From CAZULF01 sp964621215 (GTDB lineage: Bacteria; Pseudomonadota; Gammaproteobacteria; UBA1113), in the NCBI GenBank assembly GCA_964621215.1, contig CAZULF010000032.1:1-20808 (forward strand): DNA of 20,808 bases, read 5' to 3'. A program made the translations under genes and the position numbers. The notes below the pieces were generated by a model that saw only the letters and a list, made by a program, of their open reading frames with translations, was not told where the DNA came from and did no database searches. Within the stretch, counting starts at the first letter, position 1. Each line of letters begins with the position of its first letter. Shown here one piece after another: positions 1 to 7,303 of the stretch.

Positions 1-1326
1 CTTACTGCCATTAACACATTGTCAAACTTTATTAGACAGCTATCGAACTCATCATCAGAAACATTTACTCATTTAAGAAAAGCGCACAGCTATTGCAGCA
101 AACCAGAAAATGATCGACTTCTAACAGCGTTGCGTTTAATCTATAATACTACTCAATTATCAATAAATCAGCATACAAATCTTCCTGCGGAAATATCCAA
201 AAAATTTGATATTAAAACAGCCACCTTACCGCAACTCAAACATTTCTTATTAACAACCACTCCAAAAAATTATGAAGTATTAACATTGTTAAGCGATGCT
301 TTAAAAAACAGATCTCCAGACATTAGTCTTTACATGATTGAAAATAATATTTTAAATTGCAAAAACAAAGTGGGTTTTTCAGATTTATTATGGTTTGCAA
401 ATCGTCATTCTCAATCGCTTGATTTGTTAATAGATGCATATTTAAATAGAACCAAACAGCTACCTCACGAAGATTTTTATATTCCTTTATTATTAAAGGC
501 AAATAAAGAGGAACTCACGCTTGCTGCCATCGCTCAAAATTTAATTACACTCAACACGACTTTTGATTCAGGGCGATATACTAATATCCCTGCTTTATTA
601 CATCCATCGTTAAGCGAAAATGCATTTAATTTTCTTCTGCAGCGCTATCAAAATAATACGTTATCTTTATCAACCATATTCACCTCTGATTATTTAGAAG
701 CTTGGCAAGAGCTAAGAGAATCTCAATCGCAATTTTCATTGATACAATCACTGCATTCTGCGGCGGGAAATAGTACATCAACCCATTCTAATCCATTATT
801 AAACCTCCCACAAAAAAACGATGAGGCACCATCACACAATCATTGGTTTATTCCTGCGGTCAGTTATACGTTAGGCTTCATTGAAGCCGCCCTAAAAGAT
901 AAAGGATATAAAATTCAGAACATTTATTTGATCATAGATTTTATCGGGTTAGCATGTGCATTTTTATCCAATCAGTCCTCTGGGTTATTTAGTTTTATGT
1001 TATTAAGAACTTTTCTTAATTTTACTCTCCATAATATAACCAATATTAAAATAATCACACCAATAATATTTTTACTTTTGAGTATCGCTGAAAAATTGTT
1101 TGAAAACACCGATGTTTTGCTTGATAGAGAAAATTCTATTTCTACTTTAACTGCAACTTCGGGCAAAATAGCAATTGACGTAGTTACCCAGGCATCAACC
1201 TCTGTTATATGCTATGGTCTTGGTAATCTTAGTTATACTACCGGTTTTAGATTTTGGAATGCCTGTTATAATTCATCCCATGAACAAAAAAAGACAGATG
1301 ATATAAAAACAGCAAAGATGGTTTGA
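1..1326 (+). CDS. hypothetical membrane protein, 5'-truncated by window edge
   Basis: I do not recognise this protein. The frame is open back to base 1, and the first usable start inside the window is only a TTG at 19 with no convincing ribosome site, so the gene most likely begins upstream. About 440 codons are visible. Roughly the first 270 residues are polar, Asn/Ser/Leu-rich and look helical, without a signal peptide. The last 150 residues hold hydrophobic stretches suggesting several membrane segments (around FIPAVSYTLGFIEAAL, IYLIIDFIGLACAF and ITPIIFLLLSIAE). The C-terminus is short and charged. Codon use is very AT-rich compared with corA next door. It converges on corA with a 10-nt gap. 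A large, lineage-specific protein with a soluble helical part and C-terminal hydrophobic hairpins would fit a secreted host-targeted effector in an intracellular bacterium, but nothing in the sequence proves this. Confidence 0.6.
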   Translation, partial: LTAINTLSNFIRQLSNSSSETFTHLRKAHSYCSKPENDRLLTALRLIYNTTQLSINQHTNLPAEISKKFDIKTATLPQLKHFLLTTTPKNYEVLTLLSDALKNRSPDISLYMIENNILNCKNKVGFSDLLWFANRHSQSLDLLIDAYLNRTKQLPHEDFYIPLLLKANKEELTLAAIAQNLITLNTTFDSGRYTNIPALLHPSLSENAFNFLLQRYQNNTLSLSTIFTSDYLEAWQELRESQSQFSLIQSLHSAAGNSTSTHSNPLLNLPQKNDEAPSHNHWFIPAVSYTLGFIEAALKDKGYKIQNIYLIIDFIGLACAFLSNQSSGLFSFMLLRTFLNFTLHNITNIKIITPIIFLLLSIAEKLFENTDVLLDRENSISTLTATSGKIAIDVVTQASTSVICYGLGNLSYTTGFRFWNACYNSSHEQKKTDDIKTAKMV

Positions 1327-1336
1327 ACGTCAGAGT

Positions 1337-2395
1337 CTACAACCAACTCCGTTGTTTGAAGAAATACACTAGAATTCCACCTAGTGTCGCCATCATTAAA
1401 ATGGCAATAACAAAACCATATTCCCATTCTGATTCAGGAATATTGGCAAAATTCATACCATAAATACCCGTGATGAATGTGAGTGGCGCGAACAGCATGG
1501 CCCAGACGGTCGCTTTGCGTTGCACTTCGTTGGAAGCAAAAGTTTTTTGGTTTACTAACGATAAATGTACATCTAACATATTCGACATCAAGTCGCGATA
1601 AATTTCGATGATGTCGATCAAACGAATCACGTGGTCATAACAATCACGTAAATATAATTTAGTTTCTTCGCTGAGCCAATTGTTATCGTCACGCAACAAT
1701 ATACGAATTGTTTCACGTTGAGGGCGAATTTTGAGGCGTAAAATTAATAATTCGCGTTTAATGGTGTAGAGTGTTTTTAAGGTATCGACACCAGCGGGAC
1801 CAAGTAACTGTTGTTCGGTTTGTAAAATATCATCATCAAACTCTTCTAAAACAGGAAAGCAATGATCGATGACGACGTCAATTAAAACATATAACAAATA
1901 ATCTAAGCGACGCGAACGCAGTGCCGCCTGAGCATGATGCAATCGACGACGCACGGCACGAAAGGGATCAATACTGCCATTATGAAAACTGACTAGGAAA
2001 TTTTCGCCTAGAAAAAAACTTACCTGTTCATTAATAATTTTGTTGCCCTTTTTAATCGGCATACCCAAAATGACGACGACTTGATTTTCATAGGTTTCGG
2101 TTTTAGAGCGCTCACCCACATTGATAACGTCTTCTAATGCCAGAGGATGCAGATCAAATAATCGACCTAACTCCATCATAGTGGATGGTTTGGGCTGACC
2201 TTGCACATGCACCCAAGTAAAAGCGTCATCAGAAAGATAGGTTTGGCTTTCGGTGGCGGATATTGAGCTTTTTTCGACCAGCTCATCCTGATTATAACGC
2301 ACAAGAGCAATACTTACCGGTGTTTCGCCTGCAGGATCAACTACAGGGGATAGCTCGGCTGCGTAATTGGCATCGTTGTTGATATAATCTTCCAT
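1337..2395 (-). CDS. corA: CorA-family magnesium/cobalt transporter
   Basis: This 352-residue protein is a CorA-type inner-membrane channel for Mg2+ (also Co2+/Ni2+). The C-terminus has the two family membrane helices, and the first ends in the signature YGMNF (GMN at residues 313-315). It is followed by an acidic loop (PESEWE), a second helix and a basic tail (KQRSWL). The N-terminal 250 residues form the cytosolic alpha/beta funnel domain, recognisable from FTWVHVQG and the long charged helix around the RRLHHAQAALRSRR stretch. The length fits the family. The gene stands alone, convergent with the hypothetical gene at 1-1326. The upstream gap contains a possible -10-like TACAAT near 2450, but no convincing -35, and the ribosome site before the ATG is weak. 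No Mg-sensing leader is evident. Confidence 0.96.
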   Translation of the reverse strand: MEDYINNDANYAAELSPVVDPAGETPVSIALVRYNQDELVEKSSISATESQTYLSDDAFTWVHVQGQPKPSTMMELGRLFDLHPLALEDVINVGERSKTETYENQVVVILGMPIKKGNKIINEQVSFFLGENFLVSFHNGSIDPFRAVRRRLHHAQAALRSRRLDYLLYVLIDVVIDHCFPVLEEFDDDILQTEQQLLGPAGVDTLKTLYTIKRELLILRLKIRPQRETIRILLRDDNNWLSEETKLYLRDCYDHVIRLIDIIEIYRDLMSNMLDVHLSLVNQKTFASNEVQRKATVWAMLFAPLTFITGIYGMNFANIPESEWEYGFVIAILMMATLGGILVYFFKQRSWL

Positions 2396-2496
2396 TCGCA
2401 GTGATTCATCTTTAGGTAAACATTTAGGGTAATAAGGTTCGATGCGTATTGTACTATATAGTTGCGGTAGTTGAAAACTTGATTTGTGGAATTAAT

Positions 2497-2710
2497 GTAG
2501 CCTGGATGCAGCGCAGCGGGATCCGGGACGAGGAAGAATAGAAGCCTGAAAAATTAAAGACCTTGCGGCGATGAATGCCTTCGTGAAGCATGTGAGGCAG
2601 GGATGCCGAACGTGAGCCTACATGGACGTATTTACGGCGTCTTCACGAAGGTCTTTCATGTCGCAAGGTCGGTCGGCAACCCGGATTCCGCTGCGCTGCA
2701 TCCGGGCTAC
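2497..2710. repeat. nested inverted-repeat element (214 bp, GTAGCCTGGATGCAG family)
   Basis: The outer arms, 2497-2527 and 2680-2710, are inverted copies matching at 29 of 31 positions (left arm begins GTAGCCTGGATGCAGCGCAG). Inside is a second, less perfect inverted pair at 2559-2588 and 2641-2670 (left arm begins GACCTTGCGG, right arm ends CGCAAGGTC). The single RNA could fold into a long hairpin within a hairpin. No ORF of useful length is seen inside. A related, shorter element lies at 15591-15670. The right end sits 5 nt past the stop codon of the small membrane gene at 2716-2967. With the upstream region of corA it fills the 2396-2715 gap; nothing else is seen there. Confidence 0.85.
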
Positions 2711-2715
2711 AAGAT

Positions 2716-2967
2716 CTACACAATCTTGGTAAAACTTGATCGATGCATTAGCCAATAAATCGCCGCAACCCAGACGCCGCCCAATAAAGTGGCAAACGCC
2801 CAGGTCACCCCTGATACGAGAAAAATAGGCATCCCTATCTTCTGCAATTTTCCTGCATCTCTAGCCACTGCGCCGGCAAATAAAATGTGTATTAATACAT
2901 TAACAACCAAAATCACCCATTGCAGCGACTGGATTGAATCAGACAGAGATTGATACACTATATTCAC
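2716..2967 (-). CDS. small two-helix membrane protein, unknown function
   Basis: This 83-residue protein is not recognised by family. It has two hydrophobic segments (about residues 15-35, WVILVVNVLIHILFAGAVA, and about 48-72, IFLVSGVTWAFATLLGGVWV) joined by a short basic/polar loop (RDAGKLQK). This suggests an inner-membrane hairpin. Translation appears to start at a GTG whose G is also the last base of the upstream gene's TAG stop, so the two are translationally coupled. A GGAAG sequence lies about 7 nt before the GTG. The tight coupling to the DUF4282-type gene suggests the two products work together in the membrane. Its 3' end abuts a palindromic repeat that may act as its transcript end. 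Confidence 0.7.
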   Translation of the reverse strand: MNIVYQSLSDSIQSLQWVILVVNVLIHILFAGAVARDAGKLQKIGMPIFLVSGVTWAFATLLGGVWVAAIYWLMHRSSFTKIV

Positions 2968-3266
2968 TACATACTTCCGGTATTTTGTGTTTTAACAGTA
3001 ATTTTTGCTCTTCCAGGGCCATTACCCACGATTTCGTGACTAATATCAGTCAAGGTTTCATTCATACGGAAGAATAAAATCACAAATTCAGCGACCAACC
3101 TCGCAAAAATGGGACCCGCAATAATAAAATAAAGTCCTTGTAATACACCCTGCCCGGTAACTATAAAATAAATACCTTGGCAAATAGCGGCCAAAACAGC
3201 CACCCAAAACAGGATTTGAATCAAAATGGGGGTCAACATTCGACGGAAAAAGATAAAATCAGCCAT
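2967..3266 (-). CDS. DUF4282-type small inner-membrane protein
   Basis: The start chosen is the ATG at 3266, giving MADFIFFRRMLTP, because AAGGAG lies 7 nt before it. An ATG six codons upstream (3284) has no ribosome site and would place that AAGGAG inside the gene. The 99-residue product has two membrane helices (ILIQILFWVAVLAAI and LQGLYFIIAGPIFARLVAEF) followed by FFRMNETLTDI. This arrangement, with the FFRRM...P.LI entry and the R.NETL.DI exit, is that of the DUF4282 family. The function of that family is unknown. The last codon's stop overlaps the GTG start of the next gene. A TTGACA-containing promoter lies upstream at 3308-3336. Confidence 0.8.
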   Translation of the reverse strand: MADFIFFRRMLTPILIQILFWVAVLAAICQGIYFIVTGQGVLQGLYFIIAGPIFARLVAEFVILFFRMNETLTDISHEIVGNGPGRAKITVKTQNTGSM

Positions 3267-3307
3267 AGATACGCTCCTTGTCATTACAGATTTACTCCAA
3301 GTATTAG

Positions 3308-3336
3308 AGGTTAACGGAGGGTAAAGAACCTGTCAA
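3308..3336 (-). promoter_or_regulatory. putative sigma-70 promoter of the DUF4282 gene pair
   Basis: On the minus strand a perfect TTGACA (3336-3331) is followed after 17 nt by TAACCT (3313-3308). The -35 box and the spacing are good and the -10 box is mediocre. Transcription would start about 35 nt upstream of the chosen ATG. It is back-to-back with the toxin-antitoxin promoter. Confidence 0.4.
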
Positions 3337-3381
3337 CCATGATGCAAGCAGCAATTCTTGGCGAAAGCTAAAAAAGTGAGG

Positions 3382-3425
3382 TTGACAAAATACGTACGTA
3401 CGTTATAATAATAAAATACGTACAT
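3382..3425 (+). promoter_or_regulatory. toxin-antitoxin promoter with palindromic operator
   Basis: TTGACA (3382-3387), a 16-nt spacer and TATAAT (3404-3409) make a near-consensus sigma-70 promoter. The spacer is filled by the self-complementary ACGTACGTACGT (3392-3403). A second copy of AAAATACGTAC begins at 3413, 26 bp after the first copy at 3387. Paired sites overlapping the promoter are what is expected for autorepression by a Phd/antitoxin-toxin complex. The operator assignment is inferred from position and symmetry. Confidence 0.75.
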
Positions 3426-3441
3426 AACGGGAGTTATAGCT

Positions 3442-3678
3442 ATGCGAGTTTCACTCACTCTATTACGCAGTAATTTATATAAAATCGTCGATCAAGTTCT
3501 TGAAACGGGTATTCCGGTGGAAATTGAACGAAAAGGTAAGATTTTGAAAATCTTATCCGAAAGAAAGCTTTCTAAGCTAAGTCACTTACAAGCTCATCCA
3601 AATGTGATTAATGGCAATCCTAATGATATTATCGATATTGATTGGCTTAAGGAATGGCATGAGGATGGCCATCTATGA
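3442..3678 (+). CDS. Phd/YefM-type antitoxin of a type II toxin-antitoxin pair
   Basis: This 78-residue protein has a basic N-terminus and a pattern typical of Phd/YefM antitoxins: an N-terminal DNA-binding half with VSLTLLRSNLYKIVDQVLETG and VEIERKGK, and a flexible acidic tail (DIIDIDWLKEWHEDGHL) that would wrap the toxin. GGGAG sits about 9 nt before the ATG. Its stop codon overlaps the toxin's start (ATGA at 3675-3678), which is the usual antitoxin-first arrangement. It is expected to neutralise the PIN nuclease and, with it, to repress the promoter at 3382-3409 through the repeated ACGTAC sites. The family call rests on size, partner and pattern, as the protein is divergent. Confidence 0.8.
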   Translation: MRVSLTLLRSNLYKIVDQVLETGIPVEIERKGKILKILSERKLSKLSHLQAHPNVINGNPNDIIDIDWLKEWHEDGHL

Positions 3679-4052
3679 TTTATCTAGATACCCACGTCGT
3701 AGTTTGGCTTTATCAAGGTGATCTTTCACTATTTACTAAAAAAGTTAAAAACTTATTAGAAAACGAAGCCTTGATGATTTCACCTATGGTACGACTAGAG
3801 TTGAAATTATTGCAAGAGATTGAAAAAATCAATGTGCAACCGGATACTATTTTAAATGAGTTACATTACTCGATGGGACTCACTGAATACAATGGTCCTA
3901 TGGATCTTGTGATTCATCACAGTTTGTCATTAAGTTGGACGCGAGATCCTTTTGATCGTATTATTGTTGCTAATGCTGCTGCTGAAAATATGGCGTTAAT
4001 CACTAAAGATCAGCGGATTCTGGCGCATTACTCTGCCGCAATCTGGATGTAA
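3675..4052 (+). CDS. vapC: PIN-domain ribonuclease toxin (VapC-like)
   Basis: This 125-residue product is a single PIN domain, a metal-dependent RNase that acts as the toxin of a type II module, probably by cleaving tRNA or rRNA. The acidic residues expected to bind Mg2+/Mn2+ are visible: D5 (YLDTH), E42 (VRLELK), D91 and D94 (RDPFDR), and D112 (TKDQRIL). WTRDPFDRIIVANA is a strong PIN signature. It overlaps the antitoxin gene by 4 nt, so the two are coupled. The full set of catalytic residues suggests an active toxin. The mechanosensitive channel gene begins 19 nt downstream on the same strand and could receive readthrough. Confidence 0.9.
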   Translation: MIYLDTHVVVWLYQGDLSLFTKKVKNLLENEALMISPMVRLELKLLQEIEKINVQPDTILNELHYSMGLTEYNGPMDLVIHHSLSLSWTRDPFDRIIVANAAAENMALITKDQRILAHYSAAIWM

Positions 4053-4071
4053 ATAGTGGAAAGGACTTAAC

Positions 4072-6465
4072 ATGCAAAAATTATGGACCACCCTACTTAT
4101 CTCCATCGTTTTATGTTTTATACCTCCCTTTGTGTATGCCGCAAACGCTACTACAGCTAGCAGCGCACTCGCCGCCAGCATCTCATCACAGCAAGATTTA
4201 GATGCGCAATCACTGCAACTTATTGCTTTAGGAAACCAGCTAGCAAACCCCAAATTGGACGAAGAAACACTCATCACTTTACAAGACTCCGTTGAAAATC
4301 TAATGGCTAGTGTGCAGGAAATTCAACAAAAAGCGCAAAAGGATGTCAACCAACAAAATGCATTATTGACTGCATTAGGCCCAATTACGGCCGCAGGAGC
4401 TGCGCCAGAAGATCCCGCCACAGCGGCCAAACGCCAGCAATTGACAGCAACATTAGCCGCCTATAATGAAGAAATTAATCAAGCCAATGCCATTATTTCG
4501 CATGCGCATTCTTTATTTAAGACCATTACTCAGCGTCGTTTACAAAATAAAGCAAAAAACTTAATGCAACGGTCTTACCCATTGTACCATTCACGTATTT
4601 GGCAAACCGGTTTAGACAATAGCGATGATGTTGCAGGACAAGCGTGGCGCAATATGGTTATTATGATTAAAAGCAGTGCGCAAGCTCTTGAAAATTCTAC
4701 TATCGGTTTATACGTCAGTTTAACGGTAGCGATTGCTACCGTGTTGGGAAGTGTATTGGGATGGACGATTTACCGTCGCTATGGTCGACGCTTTGTTACT
4801 GCAACCCCTACGCTGTTCCGTAAAATCATGACTGCCGCTGCCAATACATTAGCAAAAGGCATTATTCCTACGGCTACATTCTTATTTATCGTGTATGAAT
4901 TAAATGTACTTCATGTTTTTAACGCATTGCAAAAAGAGACACTCACCAATATTATCATTACACTCGGCGGAATCCGCATTGCACGCGTGTTGATTCAAAA
5001 TATTCTTGCACCCTCCATGCCCAACTGGCGTTTATTGAACGTACAAGATGAAAGTGCGCGCTTATTAGCGCGGCAACTTTTATTATTCACTATTCTAGCA
5101 AGTTTCAATTGGTTTATTAGCACTATTGATGAGCGTTTACCTTTAACCGTTTTATTGCCTTGTGAATTTATTCTGCGTGTCAGTGCCTGTATGACTGGCT
5201 TGATTATGTTACGTAAGCATTATTGGCAATCCACTAAAACCGAACCCTCTGCTATCGAAGGCGCCCCCAGCACCACTCGCAGCGCACAATTTATCTTTAT
5301 TCATTATTTACGCATTGCGGCTATCGTCGTTTTCATTACTAATCCAATTTTAATGCTTTATGGTTATATTGTTTTAGCAAATGCCTTGTTTATTAGTTTT
5401 TTACAAACTGTCGCGATTGTTGCTGTAGTGTTAGGATTACATATCGTAGCATATCAGTTGGTCGGAAAATATGTGGGGATTGGACATACTAACTTAATCG
5501 ATGAAACTTTAAATTTAGGCGATCGTAGTAAGCAAATAGTGCATTACTGGCTAGTGGTGTGCCTCGACATCATTTTCTTTATCGGTGGCACTGTTGGAAT
5601 TTTATTAGCGTGGGGTTTAGATAAAGAGGATCTCTGGCGTTTTATAAAGCCGTTATTTTTAGGCTTTTCCATCGGGCATTATCGCTTTTCATTAAGCAGC
5701 GTCTTATGCGCTGTATTACTCTTTTTTGCATTAATTACACTGAGTAAATTGTTACAACGTATTTTTATCAAACATGTATTTCCTTACACTAATCTTGATA
5801 GCGGTGCGCAAAACGCTTTACGACAAGGCATTAGTTATTTGGGATTAACTATTGCGTTAATTGTATCTATTGGAATGCTAGGCATTAATTTAACGAGTTT
5901 AGCGTTAATTGCAGGTGCCTTGTCCGTGGGAATAGGCTTTGGCTTACAACACGTTGTCAGTAATTTTATTGCTGGTATTATCTTGCTAGTTGAGCGCCCG
6001 ATTAAAATTGGAGATCGCATTATTGTCGGCACCGATGAGGGTACGGTCAGACGCATTAGTGTGCGCGCAACAGAGGTAGAAGCTTTTGATGGCTCATCTG
6101 TATTAATTCCTAATTCTCAATTGATTTCTGAGCGTGTACGTAATTGGACTTTCCGTAACCCACTCACACGCGTAGATGTCGCTATTGGTGTGGCATATGG
6201 TAGTGATACTCATCTGGTAGAACAGTTATTATTACAGATTGCGCAACAACATCCTGATATCGCTAGCGACCCACCTCCTCGAGTTATATTTTCTAGTTTC
6301 GGCGCCAGTTCTTTGGATTTCAAATTATTAGTTGTAGTGTATGACGTTAACAAACGTTCAAGCGTGAATAGCGAACTACATTATTCCATTGAAAAAATAT
6401 TCCGCGAACACAACATCGAAATGCCATTCCCACAATGCGAAGTGACATTGAAAAAATCTTTATGA
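4072..6465 (+). CDS. large MscS-family mechanosensitive ion channel
   Basis: This 797-residue inner-membrane channel would open under membrane tension to release solutes during hypo-osmotic shock. A signal peptide (residues 1-23, ending FVYA) leads into a periplasmic, Ala/Gln-rich, probably coiled-coil region to about residue 180. Multiple membrane helices follow, from about 205 to 590. The C-terminal MscS core has the Gly/Ala-rich pore helix (AGALSVGIGFGLQHVVSNF, near residue 615), then VERPIKIGDRI and the beta-domain with PNSQLISERVRNWT. The layout resembles the large multi-helix MscS relatives (MscK/MscM or DUF3772-type) rather than short MscS; I cannot tell which. AAGGA lies 8 nt upstream of the ATG. 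Its last 6 nt overlap the convergent hepT gene. Confidence 0.93.
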   Translation: MQKLWTTLLISIVLCFIPPFVYAANATTASSALAASISSQQDLDAQSLQLIALGNQLANPKLDEETLITLQDSVENLMASVQEIQQKAQKDVNQQNALLTALGPITAAGAAPEDPATAAKRQQLTATLAAYNEEINQANAIISHAHSLFKTITQRRLQNKAKNLMQRSYPLYHSRIWQTGLDNSDDVAGQAWRNMVIMIKSSAQALENSTIGLYVSLTVAIATVLGSVLGWTIYRRYGRRFVTATPTLFRKIMTAAANTLAKGIIPTATFLFIVYELNVLHVFNALQKETLTNIIITLGGIRIARVLIQNILAPSMPNWRLLNVQDESARLLARQLLLFTILASFNWFISTIDERLPLTVLLPCEFILRVSACMTGLIMLRKHYWQSTKTEPSAIEGAPSTTRSAQFIFIHYLRIAAIVVFITNPILMLYGYIVLANALFISFLQTVAIVAVVLGLHIVAYQLVGKYVGIGHTNLIDETLNLGDRSKQIVHYWLVVCLDIIFFIGGTVGILLAWGLDKEDLWRFIKPLFLGFSIGHYRFSLSSVLCAVLLFFALITLSKLLQRIFIKHVFPYTNLDSGAQNALRQGISYLGLTIALIVSIGMLGINLTSLALIAGALSVGIGFGLQHVVSNFIAGIILLVERPIKIGDRIIVGTDEGTVRRISVRATEVEAFDGSSVLIPNSQLISERVRNWTFRNPLTRVDVAIGVAYGSDTHLVEQLLLQIAQQHPDIASDPPPRVIFSSFGASSLDFKLLVVVYDVNKRSSVNSELHYSIEKIFREHNIEMPFPQCEVTLKKSL

Positions 6466-6867
6466 TTTTAGCATTAGTTGAATGTAATCTTTAAAATCAT
6501 TTAAATGATGTATTAGAATATTTTGTAGAATATCTAATTTGATATCTTGGTAAGCGTGAATAGCGATATTACGAAAACCTACCATCTTTTGCATGCGAAC
6601 ACTGATTTCTTCAGATAAAATTCCAGCATCCTGCAGCAAAACAAATGACTCACGATAATTTTGAGGTAAACCGAGCTTCTTAAGCTTCAACATACGTTGC
6701 GCCATATCTAATGCAGCTTCACATGCTCGTTGCAAGTTTAATATAATGCTATCTTGTTTAGTGTAATTGGTAGAAAGTTCCGATTCATGATTATCATACT
6801 CTTCATGAATTCGTTGTAAGCAACGTTCAATAATCTGAGCTTTATTTAGTAAAATATTATCGATCAT
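6460..6867 (-). CDS. hepT: HepT-type HEPN ribonuclease toxin
   Basis: The start chosen is the ATG at 6867 (MIDNILLNKAQIIERC), which matches the usual HepT N-terminus and has GAGG upstream. An in-frame start ten codons earlier is less likely. The 135-residue helical product carries the HEPN catalytic motif RX4HXY: R99, H104 and Y106 in RNIAIHAY. HepT toxins are HEPN RNases silenced by the partner MntA, which AMPylates the tyrosine of this motif. The gene overlaps mntA by 11 nt, antitoxin first, as in known mntA-hepT pairs. The 3' end overlaps the convergent channel gene by 6 nt. All key residues are intact. Confidence 0.88.
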   Translation of the reverse strand: MIDNILLNKAQIIERCLQRIHEEYDNHESELSTNYTKQDSIILNLQRACEAALDMAQRMLKLKKLGLPQNYRESFVLLQDAGILSEEISVRMQKMVGFRNIAIHAYQDIKLDILQNILIHHLNDFKDYIQLMLKS

Positions 6868-7258
6868 AAATAGAACCTCGTTTACGAATAGCGTCAATCA
6901 GGGGTTGAAGAAACGTTTGGAAATCAAGATATTCAGACATAATGTAATTTTCAAAGACATCACAACTATACTCATCAATCGTATAAATTCGCTTTCCTTC
7001 GGTAATCACTTGATATTGTAAAACTGTAGTCGCAGTCCGTAAATCAATCAAATCTATATCGCGTTGAATCGCAATACCACATTCAGCCGCAATCTCCCAA
7101 CGTCGCACTGGATCTACCTTTGTTTTCGCTAAGACAGCTATGTCAATATCGCTATCTGGCCTACTGCGTCCACTCGCCTGACTCCCAAACAAATAGATCC
7201 CTTGCAAATCGTCGATATTTTGCTTCAATAATAAAATTACGGCCTCAAGCTGTATCAT
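6857..7258 (-). CDS. mntA: MntA-type minimal nucleotidyltransferase antitoxin
   Basis: The ATG at 7258 is preferred over a TTG five codons earlier, with GGAA about 10 nt upstream. The protein, 133 residues from this start, has the nucleotidyltransferase signature GSX10DXD (G25, S26, D37, D39 in GSQASGRSRPDSDIDIAV) and a later acidic stretch (DIDLIDL) that probably gives the third catalytic carboxylate. MntA transfers AMP from ATP to the HEPN tyrosine of HepT and so keeps the toxin inactive. It starts 45 nt past the thiY stop on the same strand, with no terminator between, so it may be partly co-transcribed with the thiamine-precursor transporter. No promoter of its own is obvious. Confidence 0.86.
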   Translation of the reverse strand: MIQLEAVILLLKQNIDDLQGIYLFGSQASGRSRPDSDIDIAVLAKTKVDPVRRWEIAAECGIAIQRDIDLIDLRTATTVLQYQVITEGKRIYTIDEYSCDVFENYIMSEYLDFQTFLQPLIDAIRKRGSIYDR

Positions 7259-7303
7259 GATAATGCATTCCAAAAGCTATTTTTTCATTCTAGCATAAAT
7301 GCT

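Noticed and set aside
2559..2670. Inner part of the nested repeat as a riboswitch or small RNA gene
   Set aside because: No known riboswitch core is recognisable and no promoter or T-run was seen; it is better described as a repeat.
3267..3284. Upstream ATG of the DUF4282-type gene
   Set aside because: The AAGGAG ribosome site lies between this ATG and the one at 3266, so the later ATG is used.
3385..3425. ACGTAC repeats as a CRISPR-like or microsatellite array
   Set aside because: Only two short copies, placed exactly over promoter boxes ahead of a toxin-antitoxin pair; an operator explains them better.
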